DNA of 64,000 nucleotides, from positions 18,332,501-18,396,500 of the forward strand of contig AP031352.1 of NCBI GenBank assembly GCA_037833965.1, read 5' to 3'. The position numbers were made by a program, and so were the translations under genes. This document shows, one piece after another, positions 35,977 through 46,835 of this stretch. This DNA comes from Marchantia polymorpha subsp. ruderalis. Its lineage: Eukaryota > Streptophyta > Marchantiopsida > Marchantiales > Marchantiaceae. Below the pieces are notes generated by a model that worked only from the letters and a program-made list of their open reading frames with translations, had not been told where the DNA came from and did not search any database. The stretch's first letter is position 1, and each line of letters opens with the position of its first letter.

Positions 35977-37736
35977 CTTTGTAATTATTGTGTACAGACA
36001 TTTGTAACTGTTGAATAGGTTGGCCACGGGGTACCTTGTAGTTATGAGATATACATCTCCAACAAGATTTCAACCGAAGAAGTTTTATTTCGACAAATCC
36101 AGCACGAAGTACGCTTGTGAGACAACAAAAGTATTTCAATTCTTTTGTTGCACCCACTTGTTTGGCACAATGACCAGGACCAGTAGGTCTGCCGATCGAA
36201 CATGCCCAAAACTCAGAGACAATCCTTTAAAAATATAATCAGTGCTATACTGTCGATGCAGTCCTTACCAAACGTGAGGATGTGCCTGTAGATAATGATT
36301 TGCTTCAAAGCTGTGGTCTTAATTCCACCAGATGTGGAGTAAAACTGCAATAAAAGATTTCGGCACATGGGGTTTGATTTTTCATTGGTAAATATTAATC
36401 TATGCAAAGTGGATCACTGTGAGGATGGAATCAGCTCTCATGTGAACGCTCGACACATAACTGATGAGTTAACCTTCGTGAATAGTAAGTCTGTGTTAAG
36501 CGTTATGTTCATTCCGTCTTAAACCTCGAGCCAGCATAATATCCTTGACATACAAGGTAAACAGTTCTACTGTCCAGAGCTGGACAGTAAAACTGTCACA
36601 ATGAGGGATTGCTTCTATGTTTACAAAGAAGCTAACATTTGGAGCAGTGAAGTTAAATCACAGAAAAATCTTAAAATTTGCTTCAAACTGAGGAAAACTG
36701 GGGTGCACAGTTGGTCCTCCATATCTAGGTGAGTATTATGCCTATAACTTGTGAGACTCAGCGATGAAATAGTTCAAGTGAACTGCTGAAATGTCATTAC
36801 TATGGCCAGTCAGAATACTTCTTATGAGGACAATCAATGCCGATCGTTTTAAAATCAACTCGTTAGAATACATGATCCAATGTGTGATACTTTGAACTCT
36901 CGGCACCCTGACAAATCCAGGATGGGTGGTGATTACACCGAAAACGTATGAAATCATCACCGGCAGTCATTGACAGTCAGCTAGCCCCTGGACCTCCTTC
37001 ATTGTCATTGTAGAAAATGGGGAAAAACTCACCAACCACTCGAGATGAGTGCACCGAGTACGTCTTCCACAACACCAACGAACACATGGCAACGAAGCCT
37101 CGGGGGATCTCAGTCCACGAAGGAAGGGAAGGGTGGACTGAGATTCCTCGAATCTGGGCGGGCACAGATATCGAGAATCAGAGATGCGGGAAGAGTGATT
37201 GACTGACAGTGACAACGAGCCACAAGAGGCGTGTGGCACAAGGACGCGAAGCCGGTAAGCCACAGCAGCCGTGTCGAGTTCTGAATGGCTGACAACGCGG
37301 TACGCAGGTCGAGGCCGACTCCGTTGGCTGGCAACTATGTAAGATGTGGGGCGACCACAGTGGCCGTGGGGTCTCGATGGCGCCTTGTCCGTGAGCATGG
37401 AGGGTCATAAGCAGCGCTAGGGGAGGCAGTCGAGGAGGCGGTGTCAGCTTCAGTTTCTGTGCTTCTCCAGCAAATCTCTCTTCCCCTTCCCTTCCCTTAT
37501 TCGGGCACGAATCAGAACTCGCCGGGCTCTGATCGCTCGCAGTGGCAGAGGCGTGTTTGGCGCTTCCGGAATCGATGCAAGCTGCTGCCACGGCTGGAAG
37601 AATTGAATCATCGAGAGGCAATCGGAGCGATTTGAGGAATTGTTACCGTGGGCCGACATTTGAGAAGCAGGCGAGGATTTGAGGATTTGAGGATTTGAGG
37701 ATTTGAGGAGGACGAGGATTTGAAGAGGAGGACGAG
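35977..37736 (+). other. Kinase 3' flank and ABCF4 upstream region
   Basis: The first kilobase is the kinase 3' flank and AT-rich spacer. It contains a 36-bp near-perfect palindrome at 36561-36596 (17-bp arms, one mismatch, 2-base loop). From about 37000 the sequence becomes GC-richer and is probably the ABCF4 promoter and leader. An 8-bp tandem repeat (gaggattt, four to five copies) at about 37673-37709 lies just before the ABCF4 start. No separate gene is recognised. Confidence 0.45.
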
Positions 37737-39929
37737 ATGGGTCGGAAGAAGGATGAAGCGGCAGGCGGAGGTGCCACGGCGGGTGCAGGGAAGAGTAGCA
37801 AATCGAGCAAGGATGCTGCTCCCAAGAAGGAGAGGTTGAGTGTGTCTGCGTTTTTGTCGAACATTGATAAGCCCAAGTCTGAGAAGCCCGCTCCTGGATC
37901 GAAAGCGAAACCTAAAACTGCTCCGAAGGCGACGAGTGCGTACACGGATGTGGATTTGCCTCCTTCCGATGAGGAGGAAGAGGAGGTAGAGGGAGCAGGA
38001 ACCGAGGAAGAGCAGATTGCCAAAGTGGGCAGACGACATGCGAAAACTGCCCAACCATCGGCGCTGGATGTGTCTGTGTCCGAGCGCGAGGCCAAGAAGA
38101 AAGAAAAGAAGGAGCAGATGATGGCTGTCGCGCAGGAGGCTGCCCGACAGGAAGCTCTGAAGGATGACGGGAATGCGTTTTCGGTCGTCATCGGAGCCAG
38201 AACTGCCGCCATGGACGGAGAGGACGGGCACGACGCGAACATGAAGGATATCAAAATTGATAGCTTCTCTGTCTCTGCTCGTGGTAAGGAGCTTCTGAAG
38301 AACACTGCCCTTACCATCGTGCATGGTCGAAGGTACGGTCTAGTCGGTCCGAATGGTAAGGGAAAGTCGACTCTGCTGAAATTGCTAGCGTGGAGGCAGA
38401 TCCCTGTCCCGAAGAACATCGATGTGCTACTTGTGGAGCAGGAAGTCGTGGGGGACGACAGAACTGCTCTTATGGCTGTTGTCTCTGCCAATGAGGAGCT
38501 CATGAAGCTCAGAGAGCAAGCCGCGAAGCTGCAGGAGCTTTCTTTGACGGAGGACAAGGAGGACGATGCAGAGGGGGAAGATGCGTCTGAAAAGCTCACC
38601 GAAATTTACGAGAGCTTGCAGGCTATGGATTCCGATGCGGCGGAAGCTCGAGCATCCAAGATTTTGGCGGGTCTAGGGTTTACTACCGCCATGCAGGGCA
38701 GGTCCACAAAATCATTCAGTGGAGGTTGGAGAATGCGAATTTCTCTTGCTCGGGCCCTTTTCGTTCAGCCCACACTTCTTCTCCTGGACGAGCCTACGAA
38801 TCATCTGGATTTGAGGGCCGTGATCTGGCTGGAAGAGTACCTTATGCGCTGGAAGAAGACATTGATTGTGGTTTCTCACGATCGTGACTTTCTCAACTCA
38901 GTTTCAACAGATATCATTCACTTGCATGATGAGAAGCTGCATTTTTACAAGGGAAATTTCGGTGCATTTGAAGAGATGTATGAGCAAAAGCGACGCGAGA
39001 ACAACAAAAAGTTTGAAATTTATGAAAAGCAGTTGAAGGCAGCTAAACGAAGTGGCAGCAAAGCTCAGCAAGACAAGGTGAAAGATCGAGCGAAAATGGC
39101 TGCAGGAAAGGAAGCTAAGTCCAAGGGTAAATCGAAAGCAGCTGCCGACAGTGATGAAGTTGCTGTGGATGCCCCTCACAGGTGGTCTGATTACGAAGTC
39201 AAGTTCCACTTTCCGGAACCTACAGAACTTACGCCTCCATTGCTCCAACTCATGGACGTGGGATTCAGTTATCCTGGCAGAGACGACTTTAGCCTCCAGA
39301 ATATTGATGTGGGTGTTGATATGGGTACCAGAGTGGCAATTGTGGGACCAAATGGTGCCGGTAAGTCGACCCTCTTGAATCTGTTGGCAGGAGATCTGCA
39401 GCCTTCTGAAGGTCAATCCAGACAAAGTCAAAAGCTCAGAGTTGGCAGGTATTCTCAACATTTTGTGGATTTATTGCAAATGGATGAAACACCTGTGCAA
39501 TATCTCTTGAGGCTCTATCCTGAGCAGGAGGGTCCTAGCAAACAAGAAGCCGTTCGGGCCAAGCTGGGGAAGTTTGGTTTACCCAGCCACAATCACCTTA
39601 CTCCAATCGTGAAGCTGTCCGGAGGGCAGAAGTCGAGAGTTGTCTTCACATCTATCAGCATGGCCCGGCCACACATTTTGCTTCTGGATGAGCCTACGAA
39701 CCATCTAGATATGCAGAGTATTGATGCTTTGGCGGACGCCTTGGATGAGTTCACAGGTGGAGTTGTTCTGGTCAGTCACGATTCTCGTTTGATCTCAAGA
39801 GTGTGTGAAGATGAAGAACGAAGTGAGATTTGGGTCGTTGAGGACGGAACTGTAAGTAAATTCCCAGGAAGTTTTGAGGAATACAAGTTGGACCTCATCA
39901 AGGAAATTGTTGCTGAGGTCGAGGAGTAG
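37737..39929 (+). CDS. ABCF4: ABCF4/GCN4-type ABC ATPase, two nucleotide-binding domains
   Basis: This intronless gene encodes 730 residues, close to the 723 I recall for Arabidopsis ABCF4. ABCF proteins have no membrane segments; they bind ribosomes or translation factors and hydrolyse ATP. Residues 1-160 form a charged Lys/Glu-rich leader typical of the GCN20-like group. Domain 1 has Walker A GPNGKGKS (204-211), signature SFSGG (326-330), Walker B LLLLDE (347-352) and H-loop His381. Domain 2 has Walker A GPNGAGKS (537-544), signature LSGGQ (627-631), Walker B LLLDE (648-652) and His681. The linker of about 410-480 is Lys-rich, as in ABCF proteins. All catalytic residues are present. Colinear resemblance to ABCF4 from end to end makes this the surest call in the window. 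Its exact role in translation control is inferred from the family. Confidence 0.95.
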   Translation: MGRKKDEAAGGGATAGAGKSSKSSKDAAPKKERLSVSAFLSNIDKPKSEKPAPGSKAKPKTAPKATSAYTDVDLPPSDEEEEEVEGAGTEEEQIAKVGRRHAKTAQPSALDVSVSEREAKKKEKKEQMMAVAQEAARQEALKDDGNAFSVVIGARTAAMDGEDGHDANMKDIKIDSFSVSARGKELLKNTALTIVHGRRYGLVGPNGKGKSTLLKLLAWRQIPVPKNIDVLLVEQEVVGDDRTALMAVVSANEELMKLREQAAKLQELSLTEDKEDDAEGEDASEKLTEIYESLQAMDSDAAEARASKILAGLGFTTAMQGRSTKSFSGGWRMRISLARALFVQPTLLLLDEPTNHLDLRAVIWLEEYLMRWKKTLIVVSHDRDFLNSVSTDIIHLHDEKLHFYKGNFGAFEEMYEQKRRENNKKFEIYEKQLKAAKRSGSKAQQDKVKDRAKMAAGKEAKSKGKSKAAADSDEVAVDAPHRWSDYEVKFHFPEPTELTPPLLQLMDVGFSYPGRDDFSLQNIDVGVDMGTRVAIVGPNGAGKSTLLNLLAGDLQPSEGQSRQSQKLRVGRYSQHFVDLLQMDETPVQYLLRLYPEQEGPSKQEAVRAKLGKFGLPSHNHLTPIVKLSGGQKSRVVFTSISMARPHILLLDEPTNHLDMQSIDALADALDEFTGGVVLVSHDSRLISRVCEDEERSEIWVVEDGTVSKFPGSFEEYKLDLIKEIVAEVEE

Positions 39930-42287
39930 CCTGTGCCTCACCACTGGTGAAGTCACTTGTAACCTTAGTCCTTCTTTTCTTTTCATCTCCCCTTCCTTAC
40001 TGATGTCCAATTGAGGATCAAAAGATATATCCCTTCGAAGTTGTCAAGTGAGGTGTATTTTAGAATGCCGGTACGACATGTAGCTTAATGTGGACCTTCA
40101 TTTACTTTGCCCATGCCAGTGAGCAGCTCTTTGCGCTCCTGACCTTGAGGTTCTGCATACCACATCCCAACGGCTCCATGTCTTGAGCCGGTGCTTGGGA
40201 TGTTGACCGTCTTAGTCGAACGCGGAGGAAATTTAGGAAGATGTGTTTCTTGGGAGTTGCTTCTAGTTCTGGAGGAGCAGAGGCTGAAGTGTTCGGCTGT
40301 TGTCTTTTCTTCTGGAGATGGTCAACAGAAACTGGGTTACTGATTTTTGAAGTTTAATACTGATCAAGTCTGCACGAAGAGATCATATCTGCCTAACATG
40401 TGCCTGTATTGGTGAAGGGACACAGAGATGAAAATTTGAGTCTTGCCGAAGTATAGCTTCTCGGGAAGTTTTTCTTAGTATTTGAGATAAAGGTCAAGTA
40501 GGCTGACTGACGAGAATAGGAGACATGACATCAAAGGGTGAGCCCAAATGTTGATAGGAACTTTTTCTCCTATTTCAATGGATGAAGTCGAGCTGCTCTC
40601 ATTTATTGTCTTCGATTATTGAAACCCTTCGTCTTATTTTTTATACGTTGTCAGGCTCTGCTTGTCTTCAAATTTTTTCCTAGCTCACTCAGGTATATGA
40701 TTGATTTCAAATGATGGATGCTTGGTTATTGGATCATGTGTAAGCACACTTACCGTTTTTCAATTAACTGTCAAAGCGGCTCTCTCTAGTTGCATTATTT
40801 GCCAATACGAACAAGCACTTCAATCCTGTGATGAAATATATCAAGTGTCCGAATCACACTTGAGTCGTAGGAGATCAGCCTTACATAAATGCAGTTGCAT
40901 GTACTTATGATCGAAGCACGGAACTTATTGCCATTGGGCTGTGATGCGTGCAGTAAAATTAAAGGCATGCTCTGCCTGTCATTCCGTCACTCTAATACCA
41001 AATTCAACGCGGAAGTGGAATCTGCAGAACTTGCACACACATCCACTTCATACATGTTGAAGACTTTTAATGTCCTTCCTGCACATGTAAGACAGAATAT
41101 TTCATTGTTCCGACTGGCTGCCAACAAGGATTTGAAGGTCCGACAACAGTACTCAAACGCTTGGGTACACCACAGAACTACTCGTGGACTAAGCAGATGG
41201 CGAGGGCAAAAGCATTTGACCCTTCGGTCCGAGTGTATGACGACACATCTAAATCGTACAACGGGCAGAGGAAGGAATTATGTATCAGATGCAAAGCATG
41301 TAGGAAAATCTGGTTGTGCACAGGGATAGGCAGATATGCAGTCAGCTAATGAAAGGGTTTCATCCGCAGTGAAAGAACTCAGCTATGCTAAACTCTCAGC
41401 AAGAGCATCACTATATCATCATTGTAACAGGATAGAACATTCTTTTGGTGATTTTTCCTGCAAAGGCCGAATCGATTCAGACATAGAGTTTAAATTGGAT
41501 AACAAAAAAGGATCAGAAGAGTCACATAACCACGAGTATCAACGCTCATGGTACAAATATAGATGCAAAATCATATCAGTGCAGTTTCTACAGTACCGGC
41601 AATACATCTGGTGAAGCGTCTTCAAACCAGGAAAGGTACAATCCCATCATCCATGACTAACTTAAGTATAAATGAAGCTAATGCTGAGCATTGGGAATCA
41701 TCCTTAGCTTCAACTTTTTCTTTCACGGTGATTCTGTGATAGCCAGTCTGTGTTATTATGGTTCAAAGCTTTGAGCACCAAAGGCTGGAATGTTCCTCTT
41801 CATGCACAGACTATTGCAATAGTCAAGGGATGGAAAGTTATTAAATAACACTTGACATTCATCGCAGTGAATACTGTGAGGTGTTAAGATTCGTCGATAT
41901 CCATGAACGGTTATTTACCTGCTTTTCTGCAAAGAGCATTAGGATTGAATTCCATTCATTCAGTTGAATTAATACTTGAAGTTAGACATATTTTGAGAGT
42001 TGACGAGACTAGATATGAGGATTTTTCATTTCAAGATCTTACACTTGTTTCTGCATCAAGTACCACAAGAAAGTACGAAGTCTTTGTACGTCATTAATGA
42101 TCAGCTGGTTGCATTCTCCCTACAGAACTCCTTTGATATTAATTTAAATGTGATGTATGAGGAAATTTGAACATTGATATAAAGAATGATTATTCTTAGC
42201 TAAGTGATTACTTTGATCAGTATATTTTCCAAGTGTATGTGTGTATATTCATATACTGGACAATAGCAGATATACATCATTGTTGAT
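39930..42287. other. Intergenic after ABCF4, no gene recognised
   Basis: The first few hundred bases should be the ABCF4 3' UTR. Between 40700 and 41620 three overlapping plus-strand frames of 60-146 codons occur, with no recognisable domain. They could be a decayed gene or chance. The last part is AT-rich. Confidence 0.4.
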
Positions 42288-42791
42288 TTATAAATGAAGA
42301 ATCAACAGTGCTGTCTGCAACTCGTCAGTACCCACAACTGTACTTGGAGGGGGAGAATTCTGAACGAGCATGTGGTGGCATCCCCCAGTGTGACGCTTTG
42401 GCGTGCTCTTGGACACACCCTGTCGTGTCATCAGAACCTCCAGATGTTGGACTCGTGATTTTTGACTTCGAGGAAAATGAGTGAGTAGGTCGGAAGTGTC
42501 AATCCCGACATTTTCACTCGAAGGGCAAAAATCAAGCCGCCGTATTCGAGAACTCTGGAGAGATTTTGGTGTACTATGGTGAAAGAGGATCTTTCTTTCA
42601 GTACAGTACGGAGTTTGGTTCGTTCTAATCGGCCACACGAGAGCACAAGCATGTACGGGACGACGACATTGATCTGCTTGATACTTCGTCCCAACTGGAA
42701 TCACATCGTCGAGTCTACTTTTACAAAATTTGACGGGCAATTTGGAAAAAACGAGGCTCCAGTGCAAGATTCCGACGGAATTCCTGGACAT
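42288..42791 (-). other. 167-codon open frame in phase directly after the PPR stop
   Basis: The PPR gene ends in TGA at 42792-42794. The very next codon in the same frame is ATG, and the frame stays open for 167 codons. The residues are not PPR-like and show no domain. It may be chance, an extension lost through a new stop, or a readthrough product. I do not call it a gene. Confidence 0.35.
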
Positions 42792-44111
42792 TCATTCGTC
42801 TCCTTCTACTGGAGGGGCCCCTTCATCTTCTTGCGACCTGGTGCTATACTCGCAGCAACGATCTGCGTCCTCGTCTCGCCCTTCGCTTCTCAGAGCATTT
42901 ACGAGAGATGAGAGCGTATCATTGTCCGGAAGGGATCCGTGGCAGCGAAGTTCGTCGAAGATCTCTAGAGCCTTCTCCACTTTGTTGTCCTTGCCCAAAT
43001 ACCGGATGAGCGTATTGTACCTGCTCGCGTTCGGCCGGATCCCATCGTTCTTCATTCTCTCGAAGAGAAGGACCGCGTCATCAACCCGACCGGCCTTGCA
43101 CAGAACTCCGATCAGAACGCTGGAGATTTCGGCATCAGGTTCGCAACCCTTTGCTACCATTTCGTTGTATAATTGGCTGGCTAAGTCCACTTTCCCTGCC
43201 CTGTCAAGCTCTCTGATCAGCAGCTTGAACGTGTGCGAATCGACTTCGCATCCTGACCTAACCATCTCCGTGTAGGCAATGTACGCTTTGTAGAAATGTT
43301 GATTCTTGAGCAGCGCATTCACGAGGGTGTTGTATTGTTGAGCCGTAGGCGGGCTCCCGAGTCTGGTCATGTGATTCAAGGCGTGGAGAGCTCGTTCGAC
43401 GAGCCCTGCACTGCCGAAAGTCTTGGCCATCTTCATACAAGTGTCGGCAGTTAAATTGCACCCCTCCTCGTGCATATCCTCGAGGACGAAGAATATGGAC
43501 GTGAACTTCCGGCTCTCGCACAAAATCCCCAGCATTGCGTTGTACGTTTCGGAGGTGTGTTTGAATCCCATTTGCTTCTTGGCCCAGACGAAGAACTTCC
43601 ACGACAGACCAGGACTGACGTTCTCCTGAGTTAGCACCTTGAAGACGAGAGTCGGATCAACCTTGAGGCGTAGAGCCTTCAGTTCCTTCACCTTTTGATA
43701 TCTCCAATTGCCTTTCCCTCTGATGATTTCGAGAATGTTGACGAGATCGCTTTCCGACGCAGTCTTGAAGCAACTCTCATCCTCCTCCTGCGCCTCGTGC
43801 TCATGCAGTCGTCCAGGATCGCAACAGTCTTCGTTCTTCCGCGCAGCAGCTTGCATGCTCAGACTGCCAGATTTCTTGTCCAATTGGTTTGCACCAATGG
43901 AGAAGCCACTGATCCCGCTCTTCATCAGCAGATGTTGGTTTCGATCACAGTGCGACGGCGTTGTGGCATTCTCGTGACGTCGCCACACGCAAAAACCGCG
44001 CTGCTGTATGCCAGAAATCGAAACCATATTGCTAACCCGGGCAGTGGAAGAGAAATGCATGCCCCCGCCTGCGCAACTCGGCAGGCAAAATCGAAAGGTA
44101 GAAATCGCCAT
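42792..44111 (-). CDS. P-class pentatricopeptide repeat protein
   Basis: This intronless gene encodes 439 residues from the first ATG at 44111. P-class PPR proteins bind organellar RNA base by base and act in stability, splicing or translation in mitochondria or plastids. Residues 1 to about 110 are basic and Ser-rich, then mixed, in keeping with an organelle targeting peptide (MAISTFRFCLPSCAGG). From about 190 to 420 there are about seven 35-residue repeats with the typical TYNAML, QYNTLVNALL, TFKLLIREL, SSVLIGVLCKAGR and RYNTLIRYLGK helices, ending in G-x-x-P-D/N turns. No L or S repeats, E or DYW domain is present, so RNA editing is not suggested. The target RNA is unknown. A further open frame lies directly downstream of the stop. 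A telo-box pair lies about 400 bp upstream. Confidence 0.9.
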   Translation of the reverse strand: MAISTFRFCLPSCAGGGMHFSSTARVSNMVSISGIQQRGFCVWRRHENATTPSHCDRNQHLLMKSGISGFSIGANQLDKKSGSLSMQAAARKNEDCCDPGRLHEHEAQEEDESCFKTASESDLVNILEIIRGKGNWRYQKVKELKALRLKVDPTLVFKVLTQENVSPGLSWKFFVWAKKQMGFKHTSETYNAMLGILCESRKFTSIFFVLEDMHEEGCNLTADTCMKMAKTFGSAGLVERALHALNHMTRLGSPPTAQQYNTLVNALLKNQHFYKAYIAYTEMVRSGCEVDSHTFKLLIRELDRAGKVDLASQLYNEMVAKGCEPDAEISSVLIGVLCKAGRVDDAVLLFERMKNDGIRPNASRYNTLIRYLGKDNKVEKALEIFDELRCHGSLPDNDTLSSLVNALRSEGRDEDADRCCEYSTRSQEDEGAPPVEGDE

Positions 44112-44516
44112 CCTCACGCAAATAATCCCTCAGCTGGGATGCTAAAATGCAAGCAGGAGCTCGAGATTGGCAGGTCCGAAGATGGGGCCTAGATGGGTGC
44201 GACTCCGCCTCCTTCCGACCCTGAAACGACCCGCCTCAAAATCCGCCTCCAAAATTTTGCACGCAACGAGACGTCCGTCCCCATGGTGTGCACCGACCAC
44301 TCCAATTTGTGAGCAGAACAATGCCAGTACTAGAATCCAATTCCTTTCCGACTCTGATCATCTCGAAATCCTTCCCGACGCTCTCCGATCGTTCCGGCTT
44401 TCACTGGGTACGAGTAGCGAGTCACGACACTGCTAATTTTCACAATCCCATTCCCGACTCCTCCGCAAGACCCACAGCACGCATTCCGCCCACAAATCTG
44501 ATCCGCTTTGTCGATG

Positions 44517-44529
44517 AACCCTAAACCCT
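44517..44529. promoter_or_regulatory. Double telo-box (AACCCTAAACCCT)
   Basis: Two consecutive telomere-type units lie about 400 bp upstream of the PPR start. In plants such telo-boxes sit in promoters of translation-related and organelle-biogenesis genes and are bound by Myb-type TRB and PUR-alpha factors. The position fits the PPR promoter; function is inferred. Confidence 0.5.
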
Positions 44530-44799
44530 GCGGCAATTCCAGATCGCCATAGCCATAACTGACAACTCGCCAAAATCCTTCCAACTGCTGCTTCGGCCCA
44601 ACAACAGGTCCGCCGCACTCTATACCGCGGCACTACGATATAAGAACTTAATAGGCCAAATACCCCTCTATAAGAACTCAGGTCTGACCCTCGTAAGAAC
44701 ATCGTATCTACACATCTAAGGGGGTTTGGAACTCTTCTGTAAACCCTTGCGTTGTTCCCGCAACGGAGGCTACCGAAAGAGAAATTTATGGGTTTTGTT

Positions 44800-46560
44800 A
44801 AACGTGAGAGCGGGCGATACTCACTTCAGTTATATTTGCAATTGAATTATAATGAATATCGTGCAATAATGTCATCTGAGACAAAATATCACATTGTGCA
44901 TAAAATCTTGTTTAAATACGAACTCAAATTATATCAAATTCTGAATATGTCAATTGCAATCTGAAAATCTAGGACTACACAATACTAAATGCTGTAAAAA
45001 GTGCTATTGGTTTAAAAAAGCCTTACTAAAAGTTGAATATAAATCAGTACATGCAATATACAGAATGAAAACATAGACAGTTTTTTATCAAACTTTGAGC
45101 GCTAGAAATTTGATGTATTTTCTCTATAACATTACAATTTTTGTGAAAATTGTGATACATACTTAATAAACAAGTTGTAAAGTGAATAAATGTCATACAA
45201 TAATGTGTACCATCTATGTATAAAATATTTTGAGCTAACTACATGTGAAGAAATTGATGAAAATAATTAACATGTTATAACTCAATATGAAGATTTATGA
45301 AGTCTTTGATAAAAGAATGAAATTTCTAAATTTTAATATATAATAAAAAAATGTGTTTATAAGAAAAATTGGAATCAAAATATATTTTTAATATATTAAA
45401 TAATAATATAAATTTCAATCCAATATCTTCAATATTCAATAAATATTTTTTTGTTTGATTTTTAAGCTTATTATAAAATCACAAAAATTTAATATGTATA
45501 AAAAAAATCAGAAAATTACTTTAATAAATGAGATAAAATCATAAAATGGTTTTTTCAAATATATTTTTTTTCAGAAAATTCAGTAGATTATTGTACGTGA
45601 TCAAATGATTTTATTTAATTGAATAAAATAAATTTTGCACGATCTTTTCAGAATTTGAGTTTGCATAGCATCATAGCATTCATTTATGAAATTAATGTTA
45701 TTTTATTGATTTTATAACATACAATTTTTGTAATTGAGCCTAAAGAGTAATCAAATATAATTCAAAAATTCCATTCCACTATAAAATTAAAAATAAATTC
45801 AAAAATCAAATTTTTCTCATAAACCTGTTTTAAATCTAATATTTTATCCAAAAAAATATCATAATTTGAGTTTGTGTGTAGAATTTTATAATGTTACATA
45901 TAGTTTATTTCAAGAATAAATGATATTTTCTTCAAAATAAAATTAACATGACTAATAATCAATAATGTAAGGATGAGAGGAGGGTTCTAATTACACATTA
46001 CATGCAAAAACATGTTGATTTTAAAAAAAAATATTTTACTTTTGTTGTGGAATTAGTATGATCTGATTCTTGTGCTAATAATTTCAGGTTTTGACGTGAG
46101 ATATATAATAATCATTTGATGATCTTTAGTGTTATGAGAAATAATGTTGCAGATTTGACTACACTTATCACGGAAAGTCATTAAACTTGAGAAATAATGT
46201 TTGTGAAACTCATAAACATTTTGTCGATAGGACTTAAAGAAAAACAAAAAATAGTTCAATACCAATCAAAAAGTACTGTTTCATTCTCTACGAAAGAGTT
46301 AATGTTAAAAAAAGAAATCACATCGTGATCATTCGTAGGTATCAAAATTCAATTCGATACTTATACGTGCACAAATTCATTCTATAGTCCTGGTCTTAAA
46401 AAAGAAAAGAAAATTAGGGGGTTAAATACGTAATAGACCATGAATATGATGATGTGATTGGTGAAACGAACAAAATAACCACTATACATGTGATCATATT
46501 AGCATGATAGCAGCATATTGTACTAATTAGTGACTGGATTTAGATAATAGTGTATAAGGA
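44800..46560. other. Very AT-rich block, no gene
   Basis: About 1.75 kb has long A and T runs and stops in all frames. The borders are fairly sharp on both sides. It could be a matrix-attachment-like region or the remains of an AT-rich repeat. I see no terminal repeats. Confidence 0.6.
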
Positions 46561-46835
46561 AATAGTGTGGCACAGTGGACTGTTGTGCAATTCCCGACAG
46601 TAATAAACTGATTAGGAGGCTGATTAGAAGGCTGATTAGCGAATTGGTTAGCGCAGAACAGCGCAGAGTTGATGGAGCGGCCGCCACTTCGTAGCAGGTT
46701 CTGATTATCGATCGAATTCTGAGGCCGACAGACAGCGAGCGACTTGTTGGTGCAAGATCCGAAGCGATTGAAGCTCAATTGCGATCGAGCTGCGATCGAA
46801 GTGCTGCCGTGTGATGAGCCCAAAGTGAAGAAGGA

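Noticed and set aside
37608..38599. Large minus-strand frames opposite ABCF4
   Set aside because: They are antisense shadows of the strongly biased ABCF4 codons; the plus strand carries all ABC motifs.
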